Source: Anaspis maculata
Taxonomy: Eukaryota > Arthropoda > Insecta > Coleoptera > Scraptiidae
NCBI GenBank assembly: GCA_949128115.1
Contig: OX421966.1
Location: forward strand, 62,059,416 to 62,123,415
Reading direction: 5' to 3'
DNA length: 64,000 bases
Both the position numbers and the translations under genes were made by a program. This document shows, piece after piece, positions 1 to 11,200 of this stretch. Positions within the stretch are counted from its first letter, which is position 1; each line of letters begins with the position of its first letter. The notes beneath the pieces were generated by a model. The model worked only from the letters and a program-made list of their open reading frames with translations, was not told where the DNA came from and made no database searches.

Positions 1-1773
1 CGTATGAAGAGAGGTGATCTGATCTGATCTAAACAGCTGTCGCAGAGCGCGGAGTGTTGATGAATGCGTTGTTTGAAAAGGTGGCCTATGCCTACCTGAT
101 GAAAACGTTTGAAAACTTTAAATAAAGCCAATTATTTGCGTTTAAACTGGATCATAGTGAATAAAATCCTATACATACCATGGAGTAAAGCGTCATTACA
201 GCCTATGGGATTCTATCTCACCTCGGCACGCATCGGTACTATACTTATTGAATCCCTTGGCTGTAATGAGACGCTTTCCACCTCGGTATCTTGTACCAGT
301 ATGGGGGGGGGGAATTCTTGCGTGATCACCCTGTATAAGAAACTAACTTTCCTGCAACCCTAAAGAAGTGTGAGGAAGCCATGACTACGACTTTCTATCA
401 AAGCTGCATCACTGTCACCACTGTCACTGAAAGCCATATCGGCGCACTGTGATTTCTCAGATACCTATCCTGGTAATGCGATGAAAAAAATCGTTCCGAT
501 TTGAGGGGCCACGATAGTACTTCGAGTGTAGCTGCTGTCAGAGCTGACATCGATATAATAAAAAATCGGCATTCGCATATGTACCTAACCTGAAAACCGA
601 ATAAGCAACGTATTGTCGTATTAAATTTTCCGCGAATTTTCGATACCCCCGGGATAGCGTTTTATGAACTCGACGCGTTCACCCACATACAGTCCCTTCA
701 TTCTTCCGGTTCGTCCGAACATTCCCGCAGAATTCGTCCTAAAAATTTTATGGTTTATGCAAATTTCCACCGGAAAAGTCCCTCCTGCAAAGCTCTAAAA
801 TGTCGGCCGAATAGACATCGTGCCCCATGCCCCTCCTGCGAGGGATTGAAGGAGCCCGTGGTCGGGAATAAATTCGATAAGGTATGAAGCCGCAATTTTT
901 TTCTTTATTTGTTTGGGATTCATGCTTGGAACGATGATTCTTTCACGTAGGTATTCGATTCGAGCTGCACTTTACATCCATCGCCGCTGGCAAAAAGGTT
1001 TTTAAATCTAACGTTGTTTGTTATGGGATGATATGAATTTAAATTGAAAAACACGTCTCAGTTTCCCGGCCCCCACCAGCGTGGAAGAGAAAGGATTGTG
1101 ATCGTGCAGAAAAAAACTGCTGACAACGGATATATCCGTTTAGAGGTCCCCCAAGAAGATTCAGACCATTTCCAGAGTAATGCCTGTCTGTATGTGTGTA
1201 TGTCTGTAATCTACCACGATAACAGCCAAACCGTTGATCCGATTTAGTTGAAATTTGGTATACATATAGATAATATGGATTCACTCTAGAAAGTGCTTGT
1301 TAGTTTATGGTATACAATACTTCCACAAGGTTTACTTCTAAAGGCCTATAAATGTCTATGAGAGCTCCGCTTGGGTCCAGTACAGATTACGACCACACGC
1401 TAATCCAAATGAATAAATAGGCAAATCACTCAGAATGGCGTATGGAATGATAATTTAAAATTAAAATTGCTACGCCAGAGTGACTCATGACTTACCAACA
1501 AAACAATGTTGCGCAATGTTGCGCGTGAGCCTGAGATGGGCACCGCAAAGAAGAGTAGTACGACGTAAACAATTCAACTGCAAAGAAACTATAAGTGTGA
1601 TCGTAATTTCCCCCTCGGTGGGGACTAATCATCGTGAGTAGAAGGCAACGAGTTTGTTTCGTGGTTGTAAAAAGTGTTTAAAATGTAGCCGTTTAGTGTA
1701 CTCGACTCTTCTGTGTTTATCCATCACGCGTTTCATGTGATAATATAGGTAGGTACTACACGATCGAATTTGA
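1..1773. other. Unassigned AT-rich DNA
   Basis: I see no convincing gene. The only notable features are a few copies of GATCT near positions 16-30 and scattered TAGGTA-type oligomers. The short open frames lack domains and codon structure. Confidence 0.5.
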
Positions 1774-1887
1774 ATGGTTTTAGTTCATGGGCCTATAAAT
1801 ACCTGTATAATTCTTCTTGACATTATTTTTTCACATTTGAATGAGGAAATCCGCACGTCAGATCGCCGGCGAGCACCATCAACGAAA

Positions 1888-1934
1888 CCCGACAGGCGTG
1901 TGTTCCGACCTTATTTGGGTCTCATCAGTGTCGG
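1888..1934 (-). ncRNA. Degenerate hammerhead ribozyme
   Basis: On the minus strand, CTGATGA (1928-1922) is followed by a stem II of GACC and GGTC. Stem I arms CCGACA and TGTCGGG pair. The core is damaged: the expected GAAAC reads GGAAC, and the nucleotides before the cleavage position read GCC instead of GTC. I expect it to be inactive. Confidence 0.5.
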
Positions 1935-2038
1935 AGTATTCGAGGCAATGCTGAACGATTTCAGTGAACGGGTTCCTATATACCACTCTCTGCAGAGTAC
2001 TCACAAGTTTGATAGGTTTCTTTGTCTTTATGAATAGT

Positions 2039-2474
2039 ACTGTGGCGCTTTTCTTGAGGAAACAGGACGTAATTAAACTATTTTTTTATATTATAGTCGT
2101 ATAATGCAACGTTTCGCCTTAATTTACGGCTCCATCAATTTAGGCTTTCATCATCATCCTCCAAGGGACATTGTGTGAGGAGAGAGAGAATAAACTCGTA
2201 TCTTATCTTGCTTTTTATAATAAAAAACGACCACACGGCTAGTACACCCCGGCCAAATTATGTACATTGGTCTCGTCTTTATCTCCATATTATGCCTTTG
2301 ACTTTTGCAATTTTGTATTTTGGTAAGCCCTTCCACATCTTGTTCGTGATTGTTAATCTGTATGTTCATTTTTAGCCTGATCAAGCCCTAAATTAGGGCG
2401 AAACGTTGCTCATACGACTATAATAAAAAAAATAGTTTAATTTTTTCCTGTTTCCTCAAGAAAAGCGCCACAGT
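2039..2474. mobile_element. Foldback element, about 436 bp, with PLE-like motif
   Basis: The ends are inverted repeats (ACTGTGGCGCTTTTCTTGAG and its complement), followed inward by AAACTATTTTTTTATA-type and TATAGTCGTAT-type arms. Both arms carry a GGCGAAACGTTGC motif (near 2115 on the minus strand and near 2397 on the plus strand). On the plus strand it follows CTGATCA and a GCCCT/AGGGC hairpin, giving a hammerhead-like but mutated core. The element interrupts the flanking hammerhead repeat, so it appears to be a later insertion. Confidence 0.55.
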
Positions 2475-2478
2475 TCAG

Positions 2479-2849
2479 TACTCACAAGTGAGACTACCGT
2501 GCAGCGCCATCTATGATCGGCACACCGCAATGTATATACGAAGGTAACAAGTGGCGGAGGCTTTCATCAGCCGATGAACCGACCACTGTCCTCCCTACAT
2601 TGATGGAAGAGTGTTTGCTGAAAATTGAAGAGTTGATGCTTTTAAGCAGCACTGCTATGATATAATTTGAATGAGGAAACCCGCACGTACCATTCTGTGA
2701 CCCAGCAAACACTCTTCCATCAATGTAGGGAGGACAGTGGCCGGTGCATCGGCTGATTAAAGCTTCCGCCACTTGTTACCTCCGTATATCTATACATTGC
2801 GGTGTGCTGATCATAGATGGCGCTGCACGGGAGTCTCACTTGTGAGTAC
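2479..2849. repeat. Imperfect palindrome, about 370 bp
   Basis: The left arm begins TACTCACAAGTGAGACT and the right arm ends AGTCTCACTTGTGAGTA. Both arms contain GCGCCATCTATGATC and CTCCCTACATTGATGG or their complements. The arms probably come from two opposed copies of the hammerhead-bearing repeat. Confidence 0.65.
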
Positions 2850-2909
2850 TCTGCAGTAAGTGGTATATAGGAACCCGTTCACTGAAATCGCTGAGCATTA
2901 TCTGGAATA

Positions 2910-2958
2910 CCCCGACACTGATGAGACCCAAATAAGGTCAAAACACGTGTCCGTCGAG
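2910..2958 (+). ncRNA. Hammerhead ribozyme with G12-to-A change
   Basis: CTGATGA (2918-2924) is followed by stem II GACC/GGTC, then AAAAC where GAAAC is required. Stem III AC-ACGT-GT and the cleavage triplet GTC (2949-2951) are intact. Stem I pairing (CCGACA with CGTCGAG) is partial. G12 is a catalytic nucleotide, so activity should be lost or severely reduced. Confidence 0.55.
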
Positions 2959-3060
2959 ATTTCGTTGGTGGACTGGTGGTGTTCGGCGATCTGACGTGCG
3001 GCTTTCCTTATTCAAATTATAACATAGCAGTGCTGCTTAAAATCGTTAACTTTTTCATTT

Positions 3061-4969
3061 CAAATTTTTTTTTTCACTTTGTTCGTGTATTACACGTCTT
3101 TACTTCAGGTTTTATGATTATAATGGTGAACTTATGGATTATGGATGTTACTTAGCAATTTAAATATTCGGAAGCTAGTAACTTGGAGCTTAAATAGTAC
3201 CTGCTTCTCACACCTATTGTTTGAGTGGTTATATACAGTTATAACGGATGGAGAGTAGGCAGCCAACAATACCGGCTGTCAGAACTGTCAAGACTATTTT
3301 AGTGACTTTAGTGTGAGGGGGTTGTCGATGAAGTTCGTTATGAGTGATTTTAAGAATAAGAATGATGGCGTTATCCGGGTTTTGTTGTAACAAGTAGATG
3401 AATAGATGCTTTCGTTGATTTCATTGCGTTTTTCTTAATTCTTTTAATTCGAAGTGTGTAACTTGTGCACGGAGCACCCTAGCGCGTGCCCCACGAGTTA
3501 TACAGTTATTTACTTATAAATTTTTGAAGTGCTGAAGTTTTTACAGCAAAATCAAAACTCCGCGACCATCATGATACAAGATAAATGTGACAAAAACCAG
3601 GAAGTAGGAACAAAACAGCATGCGGTTTTCCACACTTGCCCACATAGGTACTTTTTTTCTACCTAAAATAAAGCAGATCTCGAAATTGTCATCATCTCCT
3701 GCAAATGAAGGGAAACCGGCCTCTGCCAATCGCCAATCGATACAATTAACTGGGGTTTAACGAATTCTCTACCAATCCAACCGGAATAACATTCCCTTTT
3801 CGGCTTTCCAGCGGCTCGATAAACTCTTCCAATTATTGCCAAAAAAAATAAATCGGCTCCATTCATTGTTGTTTTGCCACAATTCAAATTGAATCCGTGA
3901 CGCTTTGTGCACGTTCCGGACTTCTCGCGATGCCAAAAACACAATTGGATAATTAAATTTATAATTAATAATCTCATACCCACTAAGCTCGAGCGTATAG
4001 CATTGTACCTGTAGTTAGGTGCTTCTGCCTAAATTCCGCCAATTTGACATTCCGTAGTTGTTCTAATGAACGCTGTGCGCCCCTCGGAGATCATATTTCA
4101 CGTGCGAAGAGGGCTTTTTCATGCATAAAGTAAAGGGGTAGGTGAGGGAAGAGTGGAAACTGGAAAGATCGTTGGTTAGGAATCATGAAAACTGAGGTGG
4201 GTAGCGCGCAAAGTTCCTCTGATACTCGACATAGACAAGCTGAAAATAAATATGATTTATAAAGGTGAGTGGGACGGAAATTTGCAGGGGTTCAACAATC
4301 CATTCATCGTACTGCGCTTGAGAGAAAGTTGAAACTTGAGAATTCGACAGCTGGAGCGCTTGTATCGGCAGTGACAGTACGTAGTTTAATTTGCCATGAA
4401 ATATTCAGTAGGTATTTGCGATTCAAATCAATTTTCCCGCCACAAGATGGCTTGTTGTGACAGCTGACAGTTAGCAATTAATATGACCTCACCTTCTAGC
4501 ACGATTAGCTCTGAACGGGAAGGCGCTTATATAATCGCTTCGTCCGTCTGTCTGTTTGTGTAGCTGTCTGTCTGTCCGCCACTGCATCTAGATTAATACG
4601 AAAGGATTTCTGCGAAAAATTTCATTGGGGTCTCATACAACTTTTTTTTTGTTCAAAACAAAGTACAAACTGGGATCACTACAGGCATAAGAATATTTTG
4701 TCTCAAAAGTGCTACTTTTTTCAGAGAAAAAAAAGTTGAAAATTTGGGCGGAAACGGGTGGAAACTTGACTTTTGATGGTCACCTTGTCATATGCATTGA
4801 CCGTTGTTGTCAAATTTACGTGCTCTTGCGTAAAACCAAGGCTACGAAACGAATCGAGCCACAAACGGAAAATGAACAGTTCCGTTTCATGGAGTCATTA
4901 CTTCAAGCGGCTCTAGCTCAGCTAAAATAATAACGGAAAATTGAAACAAATGAACCTATCATCAATTAC
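3061..4969. other. Unassigned intergenic DNA
   Basis: No gene, RNA or bounded repeat was recognised. A pyrimidine-rich CTGTCTGTCTGTCC tract lies near 4545-4580. It resembles motifs found in insect short repeats but is not enough for a call. Confidence 0.45.
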
Positions 4970-5431
4970 CAAAACGTTGACGTTTTCATGGAGTAAACGT
5001 GATTTAAAAGGTGCATCAGCATGTCCTATGGGGCCTTATATGGGATTGTATGGGAAATGTATGAGTACCGTTCATGATTTAGGTATGGGATAGGGAGCTG
5101 GTGCCTCAAAACTACGTCAAAAGGTACATGATTTCAACCCTGTCCTGTAGGTCTGAGTGCGTTGATGAGGTTGTAAAAAAGCCCAGACCGGGGGCTTTAG
5201 GCTGGTATGAGCTTGTCAATTTTCGAAAAAAGGGGCTAAAATTCACGTCATTAGGTACATGAATGAAACCAACGGAATTTGGTGTGGGATTGTGGGAACA
5301 TCCCCTCAAGCGAAAATCTGGTCGTAAGACAACATTATTGGGAGCTTTCGCGCCATAAGTAAAAAAAAAAGACCAAAATTTACATCCATTCATCAATTTC
5401 TTCACAGGTGTTTTGTTGACTAACTCATTAA

Positions 5432-6691
5432 CCTTTAACTACTCGCGCCCTATTTTGTCACATAACTACTCGCGTGGTGTATTTCATCCACCAGTACCAG
5501 AAAGGGTCCTATTTAATAAAAACTAGCAGTTTTAAACATAGAATAGTCACCTAGATAGTCACCATACATGAATAATGTGGATTATCACATACAACACCCT
5601 TGATTATTAGACCTACAAGGATAATATTCACTTATCTAAATCCCACTGTCAATAGCAACGGAATAAAATTGATGTAAACAACAAAATCTGACAGCTGTCA
5701 CTTAGGACTTCTTTTATGTAATAATCTTCAAAATATCACTCGTGCTCGAGATTTTCCCAGATAATTTTGGCCAGGCGTTTCCCTCGGGCTGATTGTCCCT
5801 GGATAAATGCCCTCCTCCTACGGAGTCGGGCATTTATCGCTACAATCAGCACTCGCGATCGCCTGACCAAAATTATCGTGAAAATCTAAGCACTTGTGAT
5901 ATTACTGTTGATTATTACATACAACGCCCTTGATTATTAGACCTTCAAGGATAATATTCACTTATCTGAATCCCACTGTCAATAGCAACGGAATAAAATT
6001 CATGTAAACAACAAAATCTGACAGCTGTCACTTCGGACTTCTTTTATGTAATAATCTTCAAAATATCACTCGTGCTCGAGATTTTCCCAGATAATTTTGG
6101 CCAGGCGTTTCCCTCGGGCTGATTGTCCCTGGATAAATGCCCTCCTCCTACGGAGTCGGGCATTTATCGCTACAATCAGCATTCGCGATCGCCTGACCAA
6201 AATTATCGTGAAAATCTAAGCACTTGTGACTTGTGATATTACTGTTGATAAGACATTTAAGGGAATAACCAATAAACGAATAAAGGCCTTTCTAGTCCTG
6301 GTGTATGAAATACACCACGCGAGTATTCATGTGACAAAATCTGAGTCTGACCGGTAACCGATGCCTGAAAATTAAATTTTCAATTTCAAAATCATCCGTT
6401 CATGTCGATGAGCATACGAAATGCCCAAACACCCTTATTTTGTAGGAAGTAAACTAATTTGAAACACTCAAAAATACTTATTTTGTATACCCCACTGGAA
6501 CACCCCAAGGATCAAAACAGGATTTCCGGGACTACTCGCTTCCTGGAGTGACGGGACTGACATTACCTTGTAGCTAACACTTCAGTTATAGGTTGGATAG
6601 GGCTCGTTGATGCAATGGCACGTTTGAACAAGAGTGGCAGCTAATTTAAAGTCAGTGGTGTACAAAATACACCAGCGCGAGTAGTTAAAGG
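5432..6691. mobile_element. piggyBac-like non-autonomous element, 1260 bp
   Basis: The terminal inverted repeats are CCTTTAACTACTCGCGC (5432-5448) and its exact complement (6675-6691). TTAA precedes the left end and TCAA follows the right end, consistent with a TTAA duplication that has lost one base. At the uninterrupted paralogous site (near 37015-37030) the flanks join directly. A TTAA target with CC-starting ends is characteristic of the piggyBac superfamily. There is no transposase. A subterminal palindrome resembling GGTGTATTTCATACACC recurs near both ends. Confidence 0.75.
5580..6247. repeat. Two tandem 330-bp units inside the piggyBac-like element
   Basis: Unit 1 (5580-5909) and unit 2 (5910-6247) are almost identical. 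The second has an extra 8 bp (CTTGTGAC) near its end. Each unit holds a hairpin whose arms start GATAATTTTGGCCAGGCG and end CGCCTGACCAAAATTATC. Confidence 0.85.
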
Positions 6692-9475
6692 TCAAGTGTG
6701 ATATATATTTGTAATCAGGAGAAAAAGCGGAATCGATTTCCATATTAAAATACAGGGTGTCCGATTTGACGAATTTTTTTCGATATTACACCCTGTGAGC
6801 GTGCTGTGAGCGATATACCATTGAATACCATGATATACTAATTTTCGTTGACAGATTCAAAACCTACGTAAAAATCATAGAAGAATCGTTGTTCAATCTT
6901 GAAATTATATTCAAGGTGAATTTTCCAGGAGGGGGTGAATGTTGGCCGTTTTTGAAAATTTCAAACTTGTCTGTGGACCAAAAGCTCCCAAAAATTTTGT
7001 CTTATAACCCGATTTTTGATTAAGAGGATGTTCCTACACAGAAGCTTGTTGGTTTCATTCATGTATGACGTGAATTTTGACCATTTTTCAAAAATGGACA
7101 AGCCTATGCCAGCTTAAAGCCCCCGGTCTGACATGTAAGACAGAGAAATTTTAAACAGCCTTATCAATGCACATTGGACCTACAGGGTTGAAATCAAGTA
7201 CCTTATGACGTAAGTTTTGAGGCATCAGGCATTGAGGTTCAGTAATACTTCCTGGTTTTTATGACACCTGATGTGAGTTCACCTCACAACAGTGAATTTT
7301 GGGTAGATATAATCCTCGATATAATCAATCCAATAGAAACTTTTTTGGAATTCCTGTGCGTCTTCATGGGGATTTCCGTTTGTATAAAGCACATATTACA
7401 ACCCATAGAGCCCCGTTAATGTTTTCAATTGGCTTCTGATGGCCATTTTCAACAATAAGTATGTAATTACCAGTTTGGTAGTTCGATAGAGGAATAAATG
7501 AAGGACACATCAGCGGTCCTTGTGTGGGGCTTTATATGGTTCGGTTACGATCCCATAGAAACTTTTTTGGAGTTCCCGTGCGCTCTCATGGGAGCTTCCG
7601 TTACTATCAAGCACATATTGCAACCCATGGAGACAACTGCATTTAAATATTCCAAATTGGTTCCTGGTGGTCATTTCCAATAATATGTAGCTACAAGCTT
7701 GCCAGTTGGACACAGTTTGGAACAAAATGAATTACAATAGGGAAATTAATGAAAGGTGGCTTGACCAACACATCAGCATGATTCATGAGGCTTTATATGA
7801 GATTTCATGGGAAGTGTAAAAACCACGTCCATAATTTTTTAATTATTGATTTCTACGTTTATCAATTTGCTGATGAAAAATGTTTAGCTTCTATGAAATT
7901 TCTCTGGATTCCTATGGGGTTTTCCATGAGAACTTCTATGACGCCCTTCTGTAAACCCATAGAGACCCACTAACTTTTCGAATTGGTTTCTGACGGTCAT
8001 TCACAGCAGCAACCTCTTACATCACAAGTAGTTTGTTGCAAAAACTGAATGCCGCCAGCCTGAATTACTCAAATACAAACGCAAATAATTTTCGGCTTAG
8101 CCTATCGCCGATTTTCGTCGCCGTATAATACGACGCTTGGATGCAGAAGCCTGTCATTTGTTTCACAGCGCGCCATTTCAAAAGAGCAACTTATTTCTGT
8201 CGAATAAATCCTGAATCAATTTTTCCTCGAATCAATTTTTTTCTCGTAGAGGTTGCCAACAAGAAATTGCTCATCATCGCAAAATGCCAACCAATCATTA
8301 GTAATTGAACAAGAAGCAAACCAAGGAGTTTCTCATGTGAGCTTTCAACTTTTCAATTCCAAACAGTGTTCGATATTTCCAGCAAAAAAAAGTAGTTTAA
8401 TTTTTTCCGCCGCGAGATCCGAAGCTCAAGACATTTTCCCACAGTCCACACACAAACAGCAATTTGAATCAAGTTTTCAACGTTATCGACGACCTTTGGA
8501 AATGGTCGCAAAAACTTCATATTATGACGCATGCACACACGATTTATTGATTGTCGACACCATACTCAATTTAATGATGATTTCTCTTCTCTTTTTTCTC
8601 TATTTTGTCATTTTTACTTATACAGTGTTGTGATCAAATGAATCATAATACATATAGTACAGGAAAAATAGTAAAAAAATCGGCAAAACCTCGGAATAAA
8701 TATGGACGTCATGAAAATTTGATATTCTGTTCAGAATTAAGTGCTCTACAACATATCCAAAATCGCCAAAAATCGCAACCCGGGGGTTTTGAGTTATTGG
8801 AGGGGGGGTAAAAAATTGCAGGTAAAAATGAAGGGGATGGAACCCGTCGATCCATTGGATGCGAATACATCATAGTTCGACGTATCATATCCCCTTGATA
8901 CCATTTTGGCACAAAAAGTGTCCATCATTGTTGAAGGGGAGTAGTGGGGGGGCGAAGTCTGCTAGGTGGTCCATTTTATTTTTCTGGCCATGTAGAACCG
9001 ATCACGACAAGTTTGATATCTTTTCCGACTAAATTCAATCTCCTGAACTCGTATCCGATGTGTAAATTCGAATAAAAACAAGTTTGAACAAGTTAACTTG
9101 AGAAAACTTGTTTTTTCTTTGACAATTTTGACGAATTTTTTTTCTACTGTTAGAGGCGTTCATGTTTAGAAAATTTTCAGAAACCATTAAATTGAAGTGT
9201 ATTCTCCACAAAAATCATCCACTTGATGTATAATTTTGTTTCTCGAGTTTAAAAAATCGATTTGAACTTGAGCCGGCACGGCGCGTCGTCTACTACTGGC
9301 CAGAACACTACAGCATGCACCTTTAAATGAAAACACCTCAAACTATTGAAGAAATGAAAACTCATCTTTGACTCATGTATGTATTATTGACGATGGCATT
9401 CAACCTGTGCCATGGAAACTAACCATTTTGAGAAATCAGGTTCCATACTCCCAGCTATTCTGACAAGGACAACAC

Positions 9476-9504
9476 GACCTGACCTGACCTGACCTGACCT
9501 GACC
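9476..9504. repeat. Interstitial (TCAGG)n tract
   Basis: GA is followed by five perfect CCTGA units and CC. On the other strand this reads TCAGG, the telomere repeat of many beetles. The tract is only 29 bp, so it may be a simple-sequence expansion and not a telomere relic. Confidence 0.8.
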
Positions 9505-10599
9505 AATTTTCTAAGCTACGCTACAGTGGCATTTTTCTAACATACATTACTTTTAACCAACGATACTAACCGGTGGATCGCAGATTAGAAGGAGCGTGTG
9601 TTAGAAAATCACGAACGAAGAGATTGATCTAAACATGACAGTGTTTTCAGGTTCTCTTGTATATCCCAACAGATCGGCCTTCGGGTATTATCGGGATACT
9701 TTCTAACAAACGCTACAACTCCAAATTTCTAACTTACGTTCTCTCTAACTACCACCATTTAGGCAGGCTGCGCCGTAGCCAGCCGTAGCCAAAAGCAGCT
9801 TCGCACCCCAGAATTTGACCAGATCACAACCTGCTTGAGTTGCATATAATTTATTTGATCCCACGATATTCTTTTACATTTTTGTATAACATTCAAAATA
9901 GCATTCAATTTTTTGTCGTTGAAATATTATTGTTTGCTTAGTTTTGGTCGATTTTCAACGCGATTCGCTTTCAGCTCCAGTTTAGCCCTCCTGGAATTTA
10001 TTGCCCTTACGAAATCCAGGAAAAAAGATTAAATGAAAACCAATTCGCAATCAATAAAGCATTTCCAATTTAAACTCGAAGCGATCAGCTCGATTTCACA
10101 GTTTTGCATATTTCAGCATACATTTTCAAGTTTTTTTTTTGCATTTCAGCAGGACCTGCATATTTCGCTATTCGTGAGTTTATGCTAAATATGATGCACA
10201 TACGTTCAAATAATTTGTGCTAAAATATGCAGAACCTATAGGTCGAGCTCGCTAGTTGCGCAATATTGAATTTTTATCTCAATTTTCCAAAATAACTGTG
10301 GAACTGTATGCAGGTTGCGGTTGACGGTAGGGTTCTCTCAAGCTCAAGAGCGTATTCTTCTGAGAGTCAGCTGGTGTGAAATCAACCCTGCTAATTTTCC
10401 AGATACCTATGCCTCTTTTGCACACACAATTTTTTTTCAATAATTACCTAAATTTATCCACGTTTCATCCAAGACGCATAGGGCACAGAGAAATTAACTA
10501 CTACTGTTTTTTTTTAAAGCACACTATATTTTAATTAACTTGTTATAACGTTTGTTTAGTTGTTTTTCTTTTTTTGCATATTTTTTTTGTTTCAAGATT

Positions 10600-10870
10600 T
10601 GAAACGGAACTTCGAAAAGCGGAAGCCGGACGGGAGGATACGCGACGCGGCGCACTTTTCTCCCGTTTCACGGGACGACGCGGACGTCGGTTTTGCCACC
10701 TACCACCACCGATCGGCAAGGGAGCGTCGCGACGACTGCTGCTGCCAACATCACGCGTTGGCCACGAGAATTGTGTTCAGCAGAGTCGGCAGGAGTAGTC
10801 CACCACGTCCTTCTAACATCGATCTGACAAATACAAGGGGCGTGTGGCCCCCCCATCCCCATGTATACCT
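10600..10870. other. GC-rich island of unknown nature
   Basis: About 270 bp rich in CG dinucleotides (GACGCGGACGTCGG, GGAGCGTCGCGACGAC and similar) sits in AT-rich DNA. On the plus strand it follows a long T-rich tract ending in TTTCAAG, which could be a splice acceptor. A plus-strand open frame of 147 codons crosses it but starts inside the T-rich tract and has no recognised domain. It could be an exon, a promoter-associated island or the 5' end of a retroelement. Confidence 0.3.
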
Positions 10871-11200
10871 CCCGCTTGTTCATTGCCAAAAAAAAAAGCC
10901 AAGTTACGCCAATTTTTTCCAGCTTGTTTTTGTGTGCGAAAACAACGACACGATTCTTGGGTCTTGTTTATCTCGATGGCTACTTAGGCGATCGATGGAT
11001 TGATTGAGTGTTCTTGAAATTTTTTTCTTAAGGGTTCAAGATACGAGCAATAGAAAGGCTTGTGATTAATCGGATTTTCAGTTGGGGTAGGCCCCGTGAA
11101 TTATAAAAAAATTGTTTCGGTACTGGTCGCGTCGCGTTGTATGCCGGTATCCTGTGGTAATTCCCGAAGGAAGTTTCAGAAATAAGTTCCTGGCTATAAT

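Larger units (their letters stand above)
1774..3060. mobile_element. Hammerhead-bearing retroelement repeats, head to head
   Basis: Two copies of one repeat lie in opposite orientation: minus strand in roughly 1774-2035 and plus strand in roughly 2850-3060. Shared landmarks are the GTGGTATATAGGAACCCG stretch, the ATTTCAGTGAACGG/CCGTTCACTGAAAT stretch, and a hammerhead-like core beginning CTGATGAGACCC. A foldback (2039-2474) and a palindrome (2479-2849) lie between them. Hammerheads of this compact form are known from Penelope-like elements and retrozymes, so I infer one of those classes. No reverse transcriptase is visible here. A related copy with a better core is at 15292-17036. Confidence 0.55.
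5092..7228. mobile_element. Foldback element copy 1, interrupted by a piggyBac-like insertion
   Basis: The left arm (5092-5420) and right arm (about 6990-7228) are inverted repeats of each other. Both carry the AGACCGGGGGCTTTA block, the GTACATGAATG-like block and the ACGTCA block next to GGTGCC. Copy 2 at 36682-37536 has the same layout without the insertion. The element is non-coding. Removing 5432-6691 leaves roughly 0.87 kb, close to the 855 bp of copy 2. Confidence 0.75.
4970..8030. repeat. Diverged tandem array, units of about 240-290 bp
   Basis: Three degenerate units follow one another at roughly 7250-7490, 7490-7735 and 7736-8010. Each carries a CATCAGC...GGCTTTATATG block, then an ACCCATAGAGAC-like block, then a GGTTTCTGACGGTCATT-like block. 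The start of another unit occurs at 4975-5085 (CATCAGCATG, then GGCCTTATATGGGAT). The foldback at 5092-7228 therefore appears to have inserted inside the array. No protein product is evident. Confidence 0.5.
8031..11200. other. Intergenic DNA without recognised genes
   Basis: Apart from the pentamer tract at 9476-9504 and the GC-rich block at 10600-10870, I see no supported gene. Several open frames of 60-147 codons exist, but they show no domain, no signal peptide and no consistent codon bias. Confidence 0.45.

Noticed and set aside
10560..11003. 147-codon plus-strand open frame over the GC-rich island
   Set aside because: It begins inside a T-rich tract giving poly-Phe and shows no domain, so I kept only the composition anomaly.
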